From assembly GCA_963751395.1 (NCBI GenBank), contig CAVVUC010000001.1:744001-808000 (forward strand): DNA of 64,000 nt. The letters run 5' to 3'. Below the pieces are notes generated by a model. That model saw only the letters and a list, made by a program, of their open reading frames with translations. It was not told the origin of the DNA and ran no database searches. The translations under genes and the position numbers were made by a program. This DNA is from CAVVUC01 sp963751395. Its GTDB lineage: Bacteria; Verrucomicrobiota; Verrucomicrobiia; Chthoniobacterales; Chthoniobacteraceae. Of this stretch, positions 9,463 to 18,051 are shown one piece after another; position 1 is the stretch's first letter, and every line of letters begins with the position of its first letter.

Positions 9463-10724
9463 TACAGACGGGTGGCGTTAAGGAGAATGCTGGCTTTAAC
9501 ACCGCCCTCTTTGCGGTTGGTTATTTCCAATGTGCCATTGTGAAGCTCGAGGATTTTCCTGCAAATAGTCAGCCCGAGACCTATCCCGCTGCCGGTCTTC
9601 TTGGTGGTGAAGAAAGGATCGAAGATATCGCGAAGTGACTCCGGAGGAATCCCGCAGCCGGAGTCCTCAATCTCGACCAGGACTACTTTGTCTCCGGCCT
9701 GGTGCCTTTGTCCGGAGCGGGCACCCTGGTTATACTCGATATCGGACTGCGCCAACTGCTTCACGCTTGTCCGTATCGAGAGTTTGCCTCCGCTCTCACC
9801 GATGGCTTCGATGGCATTACTCAGCAGGCCATCTAAAACCGACAGGATCTTTTTTCCATCCAGCTTCATGGCAGGTAGTTTCCTGCCCAGTTCTTTAGTC
9901 ACCTTAATTCCGAATTTCGCGATCTGTTTGCGACGTGCCGACAAGGCTTCCTCGATGAGCGCGTTGAAGTCGCATTCCTTCAAATCAAGGCGCGCCTCTT
10001 CCGCGCTGTCCATCAGCATGCAGATGACGGAGTCCGCCCTTCGAATCGCCTTGCGCATCTCCGCAATCACAACCTGTCTGACTGAATCCTGATTGACCTC
10101 CGGGTCCGCGCACAGAAACTCTATCCCCGTGTTGAGAATGTTAAGAGGATTGCGAACTTCATGCGCCACGCCAGCGGCAAGGTGCGCGGCGGTTCTCATT
10201 TTCTCCGCCTCGATCAACTGTCCCTGAGCGGTCTTGAGTTGTTCGTGGGTCTTCTTCAACTCGGCGAAGGTCCGTTCCAGCTCGACGTTGGATTGAGCAA
10301 GATCGTCCTCCATGAGTTTCAGCGCGGTGATGTCCTTTGTGATTCCGCAGGTGCCGATGATCTTTCCACTGGAGTTTCTTAGCGGCATCTTGGTCGTCAA
10401 CGCCCAGCCGATCCTTCCACCGGGCAGCGTCTCTTTTTCCACCTTGCCGACGATCGGCTTTCCACTGGACATGATTTCCTTCTCGTCCTTGAAGGCGGGT
10501 TGTGCGTGTTCCGCGGTGAAAAAGTCGAGGTCGGTCTTGCCGACGCATTCGGAGGGCTGGTCCAGGCCAAAGTTCTCAGCGACCGTGCGGCTGATACGCA
10601 CGAAGCGGCTTTGTTTGTCCTTGAAGTAAACGCGATCGGGAATGTTCTCCAGGAGGAAATCGAACAGCTCGTGCGTGGACGGTGTGTCTGAATTATCCGA
10701 TGATGCAGACCTCTTGCGTTTCAT
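9462..10724 (-). CDS. PAS sensor histidine kinase
   Basis: The 420-residue cytoplasmic kinase has one PAS domain (about 20-138, PAC part LRNSSGKIIGTCGITKDIT) and a coiled-coil linker (about 138-178). HisKA follows with His188 in GVAHEVRNPLNIL, then HATPase with G1 DSGCGIPPE and G2 GSGIGLGLTICRK. No transmembrane segment or receiver domain is present. There is no adjacent response regulator, so it is an orphan here. A rich-in-Ser N-terminal tail precedes the PAS domain. Confidence 0.92.
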   Translation of the reverse strand: MKRKRSASSDNSDTPSTHELFDFLLENIPDRVYFKDKQSRFVRISRTVAENFGLDQPSECVGKTDLDFFTAEHAQPAFKDEKEIMSSGKPIVGKVEKETLPGGRIGWALTTKMPLRNSSGKIIGTCGITKDITALKLMEDDLAQSNVELERTFAELKKTHEQLKTAQGQLIEAEKMRTAAHLAAGVAHEVRNPLNILNTGIEFLCADPEVNQDSVRQVVIAEMRKAIRRADSVICMLMDSAEEARLDLKECDFNALIEEALSARRKQIAKFGIKVTKELGRKLPAMKLDGKKILSVLDGLLSNAIEAIGESGGKLSIRTSVKQLAQSDIEYNQGARSGQRHQAGDKVVLVEIEDSGCGIPPESLRDIFDPFFTTKKTGSGIGLGLTICRKILELHNGTLEITNRKEGGVKASILLNATRL

Positions 10725-10833
10725 AGGCGTGATGAGTCGTTGTGCCGGGGGAATGGCGGCTTGAGTTCCGGAAGTTACGTGCGGCTGCCGGTTCGCGCAA
10801 CCGACATGCTGCGTTATTGAACTGTCTCATGAA

Positions 10834-13800
10834 GTGAATTTGTTGCGTTCCGCGACTTGGCTTAACCTGCCCGTTGTGAGATCAGAACGCCCCCTGTCCC
10901 TAGTAGTCCTGTTTGTCGCGACCGTCGCGCTGTTTCCAGCAACGACGCTGGCTCAGACCGTCTATGTCTCCCGGATGTGGCACAACCACCAGCCGCTCTA
11001 CTGGCCGGAGTGGAACGGGAACGGCTCGCAGACCAATCGCGTGCAATACGCGCCGGACAGCATGGCTCTGAAGGACAACGGTGCAGGCCAGCAGTATGGA
11101 ACAGGGGTGGCCCATCCGGACAACGATTTGAACGACATCTTCGGCAAGGCGGACCGCGTGGGCGCCTACCAGTCGGTGCCTCGCGATTCGCTGCACGGCC
11201 TCTCGAACAGCGTCGGCTTTTGCATGAGCTACTCCGGGTCCCTGATTGACAACATCCGAAGCCTGGGGGCCAACAACCAATTAGGTTACAGCAATGGTTG
11301 GTGGAATGGAAATCGCGAGGCGCGCAACTGGTTCACTCCTTCAGGCAGCCGCCGCATGGACTTGGTCGGTTTCACCTATCATCACTCGCTCGGACCGTTG
11401 CTGCCGAAGTCAGTCTTCCGGAAGGAGCTTCAGATTTTCAAACAGGCATGGTGGAAGGCCTGGGGCGGCAACTCCAATCTGAGCGATCACTCGAAAGGTT
11501 TCTTCCCGACCGAGATGGCATTCTCGGAAAGCATGATCGATGTGATCTCCGACGAAGGCTACCAGTGGAGCATGGTCGCCAGCCATCACCTCAGCCGCAC
11601 TTGTCCCACGTATCTGGACCATGCGAATCCGACCGGCAATTTCAACATCAAGTCCAGTCCGCCGAACAAGGCCGATCTCCTCGGCCCATCGCCCACGACC
11701 GGCTGGTGGTTCAACGAACCGAACCCCGGCAACGCCGCGTGGAACGTCTCGCCGCACGCGTATCAGCTTCATCGCGCCAAGTATGTGAACCCGGACACCG
11801 GTGCGGAGAAGTCACTCATACTCGTGCCCTCGGATGACGTGGAGAGTTATGTCGCCGGTTATAGCGGCGCTCAGGTGGGCATGATTAGTTCCAACATCGC
11901 GCCGTTTGCCACGGACCCCGCGCGACCAGTCGTGGTGCTGCCATCCACCGATGGCGACAACGCCTGGGGCGGCGGCAGCAGTTCCTACTTTGAAAGCACT
12001 CCCGCCTTCTTCAACGGCTGCTCCAGCGCGGGCTATCAAGTCTGCTCGATACAGGACTTGGTGAACGCCAGGCCGCCGCCTGCCGGCCAGTACGCACACG
12101 TCGAGGACGGCGCGTGGATTTTTCCCGAGTCCGACTACGGCTCGCCTTATTTCTTGAAGTGGGTTGAGCCACCTTTGAAAGCCGGCAGCCCGACCGCCTA
12201 TCCCGGCACAATCGTGGATCTGGAAACCCCGGGCTTCGCGCTCAAGTTCTGGAGCTGGGCGCCTGTCATCACCGGAGCCAACTGGTGCGAGACTGCGGAG
12301 CAGATTTTCACCGATCCCACCCGCCCCAATCCAACCAGCGAACGCCGCACGGTCGAAGCATGGAGAATCCAGGCCCCCTACGACTGGGATGGCACTTGGA
12401 CAAGCCCGAACGACCCGGAACTCGCATGGCATATCTATCTCGGGGGGCTTGATTCCGGGTTCAACTATTACGGCGGACTCGGCAACGACGACGAGGTGAA
12501 GCCGATCCTCGCGATGCGCCGGGCGTATGAAAAAATCCAAGGTTTCGTGAACGCGAACCTTTCTTACGACAAGACACCCCCCTCGGTTTTTCGCCCTCAA
12601 CGGTTCCCGTGGAATCCCGGTGGCTACACCTTCGGCTGGTTCAACAGCATTCCCGGTGGAAATACGAACTACCTCAAAAAAATGCCGTCCGAATTCTACA
12701 TCTGGACCCACGCCTATGACGTGTCCGGAGTGCAGAGCGTGAACCTCAAGGTTCGCGTCAGCAATACGGGCGTCAATTCCATGGCCAACAACGACAATGA
12801 AACCTATACGGGCGGGGCAAGTGTCGGCTCCTGGATCACGCTCCCCATGACCAAGCGTGTGCTTCCTCAGACGCGCACGGCGCTCAACGCTGCTGCGAAC
12901 AACAGCCAGATCGATTACTTCATCACACCTCCCGTGCTGGCGGATTACTATTTTGCAAAAATAACCAACAGCAATGTGGCCGGCTTCCGTGGCAAGCTGC
13001 TGGACTATTACATCGAAGCGGCCGACACCCGTGGCAACGTCAGCAAGTCGGACATCCAGCATGTCTTCGTCGAGGACGACGGCGTGACGCCAGCGCCTCC
13101 TGCGACGCCCGGCAACGTCTCGGCAACTGCGACTTCCAGCACGTCGATCAACATCACTTGGAACAGTTCCTCCGGGGCGACCAACTACCTCGTCAAACGC
13201 GACGGGTCGCAGGTGGGCACGCCGACGGCCAGCAGCTTTACCGACACAGCTCTCAACCCTTCGACTACCTATAACTATGTAGTCATCGCCCAAAACGCGG
13301 CGGGTGATTCCCCTCCCACAAACTCAGTGAGCGCGACCACCTTTGATCCGCCGACGCTGCCAGGTGCTCCCACCGGCCTGACCGCGACCGCTGTTTCGCA
13401 CACGCAGATCAACCTGGCCTGGGGAACCGTGAGCGGAGCGACTAACTACATCGTGAAGCGCAATGGAGCGCAGGTCGGCACGCCAACATCGAACAGCTTC
13501 ACGGACACGGGTTTGTCGCCATCGACCCCCTATAGCTACACCGTGGCCGCCTCCAACAGCGCAGGCTCCTCAGCCGACTCCACACCGGCCACGGCCACCA
13601 CAGCAAGCGCTCCGCAGAACTTCACCATGGACGGCGCTGCCGACTTTGGCGGCTATCTCGTCTCCAGCCCGGGCATGACCATCTACGCGGCCCTGCGCGG
13701 TTCGCGGCTTTATGTCGCCACGTGGTCACCGGGCAGTTCCGGCGATCCGGTGACAAGCAACGATCACTTCATCTTCGTGTCCGACGTGCTTCTGCCGGGC

Positions 13801-14412
13801 GCCTCCACAGAGGCTCCGTGGTCGAAAGCCGGCACCATTGCTGTCGCCGCGAACAAGCCATTCCTCGCGGCGGAAAGCGCCAACACCTATTCTGGATGGT
13901 TCAACGCGCCCGTCGGCTCCGAGGCAACGAAGTCAGCCACGAATGCAGGCCAGATCGAAGGCTCGATCGACCTCGCCGCCGCTTTCGGAAGCGTGCCTCC
14001 CATGATTTACATCGCGTCGGCAGCTTATCAGACGCCAAACCAAGGCATCCTCGGCGGACAGGCTCCGGTCGGAAACAGCGACGGGAACATCGACCCGAAT
14101 GAGTTCATTGCACTGCCGACCGACTCAATCCGGGACAACTCCGCGAACGGCATTTTTGACCGCCTCGATCCGGGCCGGAGTTTTCGTGTGGAAACATTAA
14201 CGCCACTTCCCGGCGGCGTTTCCATTTCGTGGAAAGTGGTGCCCGGTCGCGTCTATCGACTGGAATACGTGGATACGCTCGGGACTGCATGGCAGGCGGT
14301 TCCCGGCGCCAGTTCCATCACTGCCGCGTCCGGGGAGGATGTCCATTCGGTAACTGACAGCGGAGCCGCTTCAGCGGTGCGGCGCTTCTATCGGGTGAAG
14401 CTCGTGCAGTGA
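10834..14412 (+). CDS. Secreted GH57-like protein with two FN3 domains
   Basis: The 1192-residue exported protein uses GTG 10834 or possibly GTG 10876; a signal peptide ends near LFPATTLAQ. The N-terminal region resembles glycoside hydrolase family 57. It has HNHQP (50-54, motif 1), a YHHSLGPLLP segment (about 182-191), GFFPTEMAFSE with Glu227 at the family's nucleophile position, and TDGDNAWGG with Asp373 near the expected acid/base motif. Two fibronectin type III repeats follow (about 755-935; both contain SATNYLVKRDGSQVG-like strands), then a C-terminal beta-rich domain. Family members act on alpha-glucans, so an extracellular starch/glycogen role is inferred; substrate is not determinable. 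Long insertions separate the catalytic motifs. Confidence 0.75.
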   Translation: MNLLRSATWLNLPVVRSERPLSLVVLFVATVALFPATTLAQTVYVSRMWHNHQPLYWPEWNGNGSQTNRVQYAPDSMALKDNGAGQQYGTGVAHPDNDLNDIFGKADRVGAYQSVPRDSLHGLSNSVGFCMSYSGSLIDNIRSLGANNQLGYSNGWWNGNREARNWFTPSGSRRMDLVGFTYHHSLGPLLPKSVFRKELQIFKQAWWKAWGGNSNLSDHSKGFFPTEMAFSESMIDVISDEGYQWSMVASHHLSRTCPTYLDHANPTGNFNIKSSPPNKADLLGPSPTTGWWFNEPNPGNAAWNVSPHAYQLHRAKYVNPDTGAEKSLILVPSDDVESYVAGYSGAQVGMISSNIAPFATDPARPVVVLPSTDGDNAWGGGSSSYFESTPAFFNGCSSAGYQVCSIQDLVNARPPPAGQYAHVEDGAWIFPESDYGSPYFLKWVEPPLKAGSPTAYPGTIVDLETPGFALKFWSWAPVITGANWCETAEQIFTDPTRPNPTSERRTVEAWRIQAPYDWDGTWTSPNDPELAWHIYLGGLDSGFNYYGGLGNDDEVKPILAMRRAYEKIQGFVNANLSYDKTPPSVFRPQRFPWNPGGYTFGWFNSIPGGNTNYLKKMPSEFYIWTHAYDVSGVQSVNLKVRVSNTGVNSMANNDNETYTGGASVGSWITLPMTKRVLPQTRTALNAAANNSQIDYFITPPVLADYYFAKITNSNVAGFRGKLLDYYIEAADTRGNVSKSDIQHVFVEDDGVTPAPPATPGNVSATATSSTSINITWNSSSGATNYLVKRDGSQVGTPTASSFTDTALNPSTTYNYVVIAQNAAGDSPPTNSVSATTFDPPTLPGAPTGLTATAVSHTQINLAWGTVSGATNYIVKRNGAQVGTPTSNSFTDTGLSPSTPYSYTVAASNSAGSSADSTPATATTASAPQNFTMDGAADFGGYLVSSPGMTIYAALRGSRLYVATWSPGSSGDPVTSNDHFIFVSDVLLPGASTEAPWSKAGTIAVAANKPFLAAESANTYSGWFNAPVGSEATKSATNAGQIEGSIDLAAAFGSVPPMIYIASAAYQTPNQGILGGQAPVGNSDGNIDPNEFIALPTDSIRDNSANGIFDRLDPGRSFRVETLTPLPGGVSISWKVVPGRVYRLEYVDTLGTAWQAVPGASSITAASGEDVHSVTDSGAASAVRRFYRVKLVQ

Positions 14413-14418
14413 ATCTGG

Positions 14419-14450
14419 CACCCTCCTTGCTTTGACAAGCAGGGTGTTTT
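14419..14450 (+). terminator. Probable Rho-independent terminator after the GH57-like gene
   Basis: An 11-position stem with one mismatch (caccctccttg against caagcagggtg) starts 7 bp after the stop codon and is followed by tttt. The short T run makes this moderate rather than strong. Confidence 0.5.
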
Positions 14451-14646
14451 CCAACATCGCTCATGCTCCAGCCTGCGCGATGATAAAGAAGATACTCCGA
14501 TTCCAAGCAAATTTGGCCTTGACCGAATCGGGTCATTTTCCTTTATCGAGGGATTCCAAAGGCAGGGAAACGACGGGAAGACTTGTTTCAGGACGGGTCT
14601 TTCTCGAGAAGCCTGCCAAATCCAACATTGCCAACCATAACCAACA

Positions 14647-17600
14647 ATGAGCTCCAACCTTTTTTCTTACGGAACCTCCAAACATCAGCTTAATCGTCTC
14701 CGCCGATTGACAGCCACGCTGCTTGCCTGCGCCCTTGCCGCTGCGACGAGTCACGCGCAGACGGCTTGGAAGGCGGCACCCGCCACAAATGACTGGAGCA
14801 CCGCCACCAACTGGACGCCCGCCACTGTCCCAAATTTAACGACAACGACAGCCGTTTTTGGGGCTTCCACGAGGCTTGATCCGACAGTCGGCGCCCTGGA
14901 CATCATTGATGTGGCGGGGTTCACCTTTAACGCAGCAGCCCCCGCTTATACGCTCACAAACAACGGTCTTACGAGCATCTGGGGCACAGGAGTTTTCAAT
15001 AACTCCGCGGTGGCACAGACGCTCAGTAATGCGACCGCAAGCTCTCTCCTGAGTTTCTTCGGAACGTCCACTACAGCCAATGTAACGATCGACAACTTCG
15101 GAACCGTTGCAGGATTGGGCGGACTCACTTTTTCAAACTCATCGACGGCAGGCACCGCCACGATCGACAACACCGGGGCCTCATCAATCGCGAATTTCTA
15201 CGACAGCAGCAGCGCAGGCGGTGCATTCATCACTAATGTGGGCAACGGCAGTTCGACGATATTTGCCTCAAGTGCGAACGCAGCAAACGCGATTATTTTC
15301 AACACTGGAGCCAACAGCTCCACAGAATTCCTTGGCAATAGCGGCGCGGGCGCATCGATCATCACCAACGACAACGTGCCGGTTTTCACGAACATCATTT
15401 TCAGGGATAATTCGACAGCTCAAACCGCTGCGCTGAGCAACCTTAGCGCAGGGGGGACGATTCAGTTCTTCGATTCGGCCACAGCCGCGAACGCATTCAT
15501 TGCGAACGCCGGACCAAATGCAGGTTTCGGCGGCTCTTTGGTGGAGTTCAACAACAATTCCACCGCCGGCAGCGCCCTCATTGAGAACCAGCAGAACGGG
15601 ACGCTCGTCTGGTTCAACAACGGCAGCAGCGCTGGAACAGCCACCATCAGCAACCTGGCGGGCGCTGGCACTTCCCTAATTGAGTTCTTCAATACTTCGT
15701 CAGCGGCCAATGCGACCATCAACAACGCCAGCCCCACGGGCATCGTGGACTTCAACGACACCGCCACAGCCGGCAATGCCATCATCAACAATTCGGGATC
15801 GGGCCTGATTGTTGGAGCTGCGGTATCATTCTTCGGCACCTCGACCGCAGGCGGCGCAACGATCAATAACAGCGGCGGCAATGCAAACGTGCTCTTCAGC
15901 GTCAACTCCACCGCCGGCAATGCGACGATTATCAACAGCGGAGCCGGCAGCGTGACAGCATTTGTCGGGAGCGCGACGGGCGGCCAGGCCGCATTGGTCA
16001 ACGCCAACGCGACCGCCGCGATCGACATCTCACAGTTGACGACGACGGGCATGACCGCGGGATCGATCGCCGGGAACGGCGCTATCCGGCTTGGCTCGAA
16101 GAATCTCGCGGTCGGCGGTAACAACGCCAGCACGGCTTTCTCCGGCGTAATTCAGGACGGCGGGACAGGCGGCGGTGTCGGCGGCTCGCTGACCAAGGCT
16201 GGCAGCGGCATGCTGACGCTCGCCGGAGTGAACACTTTCACCGGCGGAGTTACGATCAACGCCGGCGCGCTGGCGGTTGGAAGCAGCCAGGCGCTCGGAC
16301 TGGGCAGCGTCACCATCAACGGCGGCACTCTCCAAACGGCGAACGGCCCACGTGTAATCAACGTCACCGGTGCCTACACTCAAACCGGCGGCGCTCTCCA
16401 ACTCGGTCTCGCAGGTTCCAAATCCGGTCAGTTTGACAACGTCAGCGTGGGCGGCGCCTCCAATCTGGGCGGCACGTTGCAACTGAAGTCAGTCGGCGGT
16501 TTCATGCCTTCCGGGCAGAGCAGTTACACTCTACTCTCCAGCACCGGGCCAGTGAGTGGCACGTTCCAAAACTTCGACAATCCGTTTGCGGGCACCGTCC
16601 TGCTTTACGAACTGGTCTATAATCCCAATTCGGTGGTGTTGGAGATCACCCAGGGTTCGTTCACGCCGTTTGCCCTGACCACGAACCAGACCAATGTGGC
16701 TCGCGCCCTGAACAACGTGGTTTCCGATCCGCGCGCCAGCAGCATGATCCAATACCTCAACATGCAACCGGTCGGCTCACTGCCGGGTGCTTTTGACGCA
16801 ATCGCTCCGGAGGAACTGAGCGCGGCTTACCAGGTCGTGATCGCCAACTCCGATCAGTATCGGATGAACCTGGAGCAGCAGTTCCAAAACATCCGCATGG
16901 GTACGGCCGGAACACCGGTCATGGCTGTCGCGGCAAGCACGGAACAGACAGCGAAACCCGCGTTTCGTTATCAGGGAACCGGCGGCAAGAATGTCGTGGA
17001 CAAGGAAACCGTGACTCCCGTGCCCGAGCACCGCTGGGGCGTTTTTGGAACCGGCTTTGGCGACTGGGCTGACATTGATGGCAACGGCAACGCCAACGGT
17101 TACACATGGACCACGGGCGGTTTTGTTGCCGGCGCCAACTACCGTCTCGGACCAAACATGGCGGTGGGCGTTGCTGCTGGTTATTCATACACAAAGACCG
17201 ACTTCAACAGCCAGGGCCACCTCAATGTGGACGACGTCACCGCAGGTCTTTATGCCACGTATTTCGAGGGACCGTTGCAAGTCAATCTGTTCGTGGGCGG
17301 CGGCTACGAGTCCTACGATTCGGAACGCAGCGGACTCCAGGGCAATCCCGAGGGCGACACGGAGGGCGGCAAGTTCGACACTTTCCTGAGTACTGGCTAC
17401 GACCTGAAAGCGGGCAAGTTCACGTTCACACCAACCGCGTCGGTTCAATACACCTACGTCGGCTTCAATGGGTTCACGGAGAGTGGTTCGCTCGCGCCGC
17501 TGAACATTCACTCCGATTCGTGGAACTCCTTGCGCAGCACGCTCGGGGCCCGCATGAACTACCTGCTGGACTTCAAAGGAATCGCTTTCGTTCCGGAACT

Positions 17601-17847
17601 CCGCCTGGCATGGCTTCATGAATACCTCGACAATCAGACAAGCGTGACCGCAGATTTTGCCAACGGTGCCGGCTCGCCGTTCTCCGTGTTCGCGCCGACG
17701 ATTGGCCGGGATTCCATGCTGTTCGGGGCAAGCTTGAGCATGCAGTTCACGATGGCTGCCTCGGCGTTTCTTTCCTACGACGCGCAGTTCTTCCGCAGCA
17801 ACTACTCCAATCAAACCTTCAGCGGCGGTCTCCGCTTCAAGTTCTAA
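14647..17847 (+). CDS. Autotransporter (type V secretion) with repetitive passenger
   Basis: The 1066-residue protein has a long signal peptide (cleavage near ATSHAQ). A low-complexity Ser/Thr/Asn/Gly/Ala passenger follows, made of imperfect units of the type STAGNATIINSGAG (about residues 90-500). A passenger-associated beta-strand repeat then reads LTKAGSGMLTLAGVNTFTGG (about 510-560). The C-terminal outer-membrane beta-barrel begins near HRWGVFGTGFGDWAD (about 793) and ends GGLRFKF, with the terminal Phe expected for BAM-dependent insertion. The passenger likely forms a surface beta-helix. Its ligand is unknown; proximity to glycosidases hints at polymer binding, which is speculation. Confidence 0.9.
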   Translation: MSSNLFSYGTSKHQLNRLRRLTATLLACALAAATSHAQTAWKAAPATNDWSTATNWTPATVPNLTTTTAVFGASTRLDPTVGALDIIDVAGFTFNAAAPAYTLTNNGLTSIWGTGVFNNSAVAQTLSNATASSLLSFFGTSTTANVTIDNFGTVAGLGGLTFSNSSTAGTATIDNTGASSIANFYDSSSAGGAFITNVGNGSSTIFASSANAANAIIFNTGANSSTEFLGNSGAGASIITNDNVPVFTNIIFRDNSTAQTAALSNLSAGGTIQFFDSATAANAFIANAGPNAGFGGSLVEFNNNSTAGSALIENQQNGTLVWFNNGSSAGTATISNLAGAGTSLIEFFNTSSAANATINNASPTGIVDFNDTATAGNAIINNSGSGLIVGAAVSFFGTSTAGGATINNSGGNANVLFSVNSTAGNATIINSGAGSVTAFVGSATGGQAALVNANATAAIDISQLTTTGMTAGSIAGNGAIRLGSKNLAVGGNNASTAFSGVIQDGGTGGGVGGSLTKAGSGMLTLAGVNTFTGGVTINAGALAVGSSQALGLGSVTINGGTLQTANGPRVINVTGAYTQTGGALQLGLAGSKSGQFDNVSVGGASNLGGTLQLKSVGGFMPSGQSSYTLLSSTGPVSGTFQNFDNPFAGTVLLYELVYNPNSVVLEITQGSFTPFALTTNQTNVARALNNVVSDPRASSMIQYLNMQPVGSLPGAFDAIAPEELSAAYQVVIANSDQYRMNLEQQFQNIRMGTAGTPVMAVAASTEQTAKPAFRYQGTGGKNVVDKETVTPVPEHRWGVFGTGFGDWADIDGNGNANGYTWTTGGFVAGANYRLGPNMAVGVAAGYSYTKTDFNSQGHLNVDDVTAGLYATYFEGPLQVNLFVGGGYESYDSERSGLQGNPEGDTEGGKFDTFLSTGYDLKAGKFTFTPTASVQYTYVGFNGFTESGSLAPLNIHSDSWNSLRSTLGARMNYLLDFKGIAFVPELRLAWLHEYLDNQTSVTADFANGAGSPFSVFAPTIGRDSMLFGASLSMQFTMAASAFLSYDAQFFRSNYSNQTFSGGLRFKF

Positions 17848-17906
17848 AATACGTCGGCTGCCGGCAGTTGACCGGCCCGGAGCTGTTGAACGCACGACCA
17901 AATCAG

Positions 17907-17942
17907 AACAGGGGATGAGGCAAACTCATCCCCTGTTTTTTG
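17907..17942 (+). terminator. Strong Rho-independent terminator
   Basis: A perfect 13-bp stem (aacaggggatgag, 17907-17919, with ctcatcccctgtt, 17925-17937) with loop gcaaa runs directly into a T tract. It lies 60 bp after the autotransporter stop and separates it from the glycosidase operon. Confidence 0.92.
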
Positions 17943-18051
17943 TCCTGTGACGCTCCGCTCACGTAGGAACCCGGTGAGTTTTGCGGGCAAATCAACGATT
18001 CTTCTAACGCTCGATATTGACTCGCCTGCGGCGGGAAATTAAACCAAGGCA

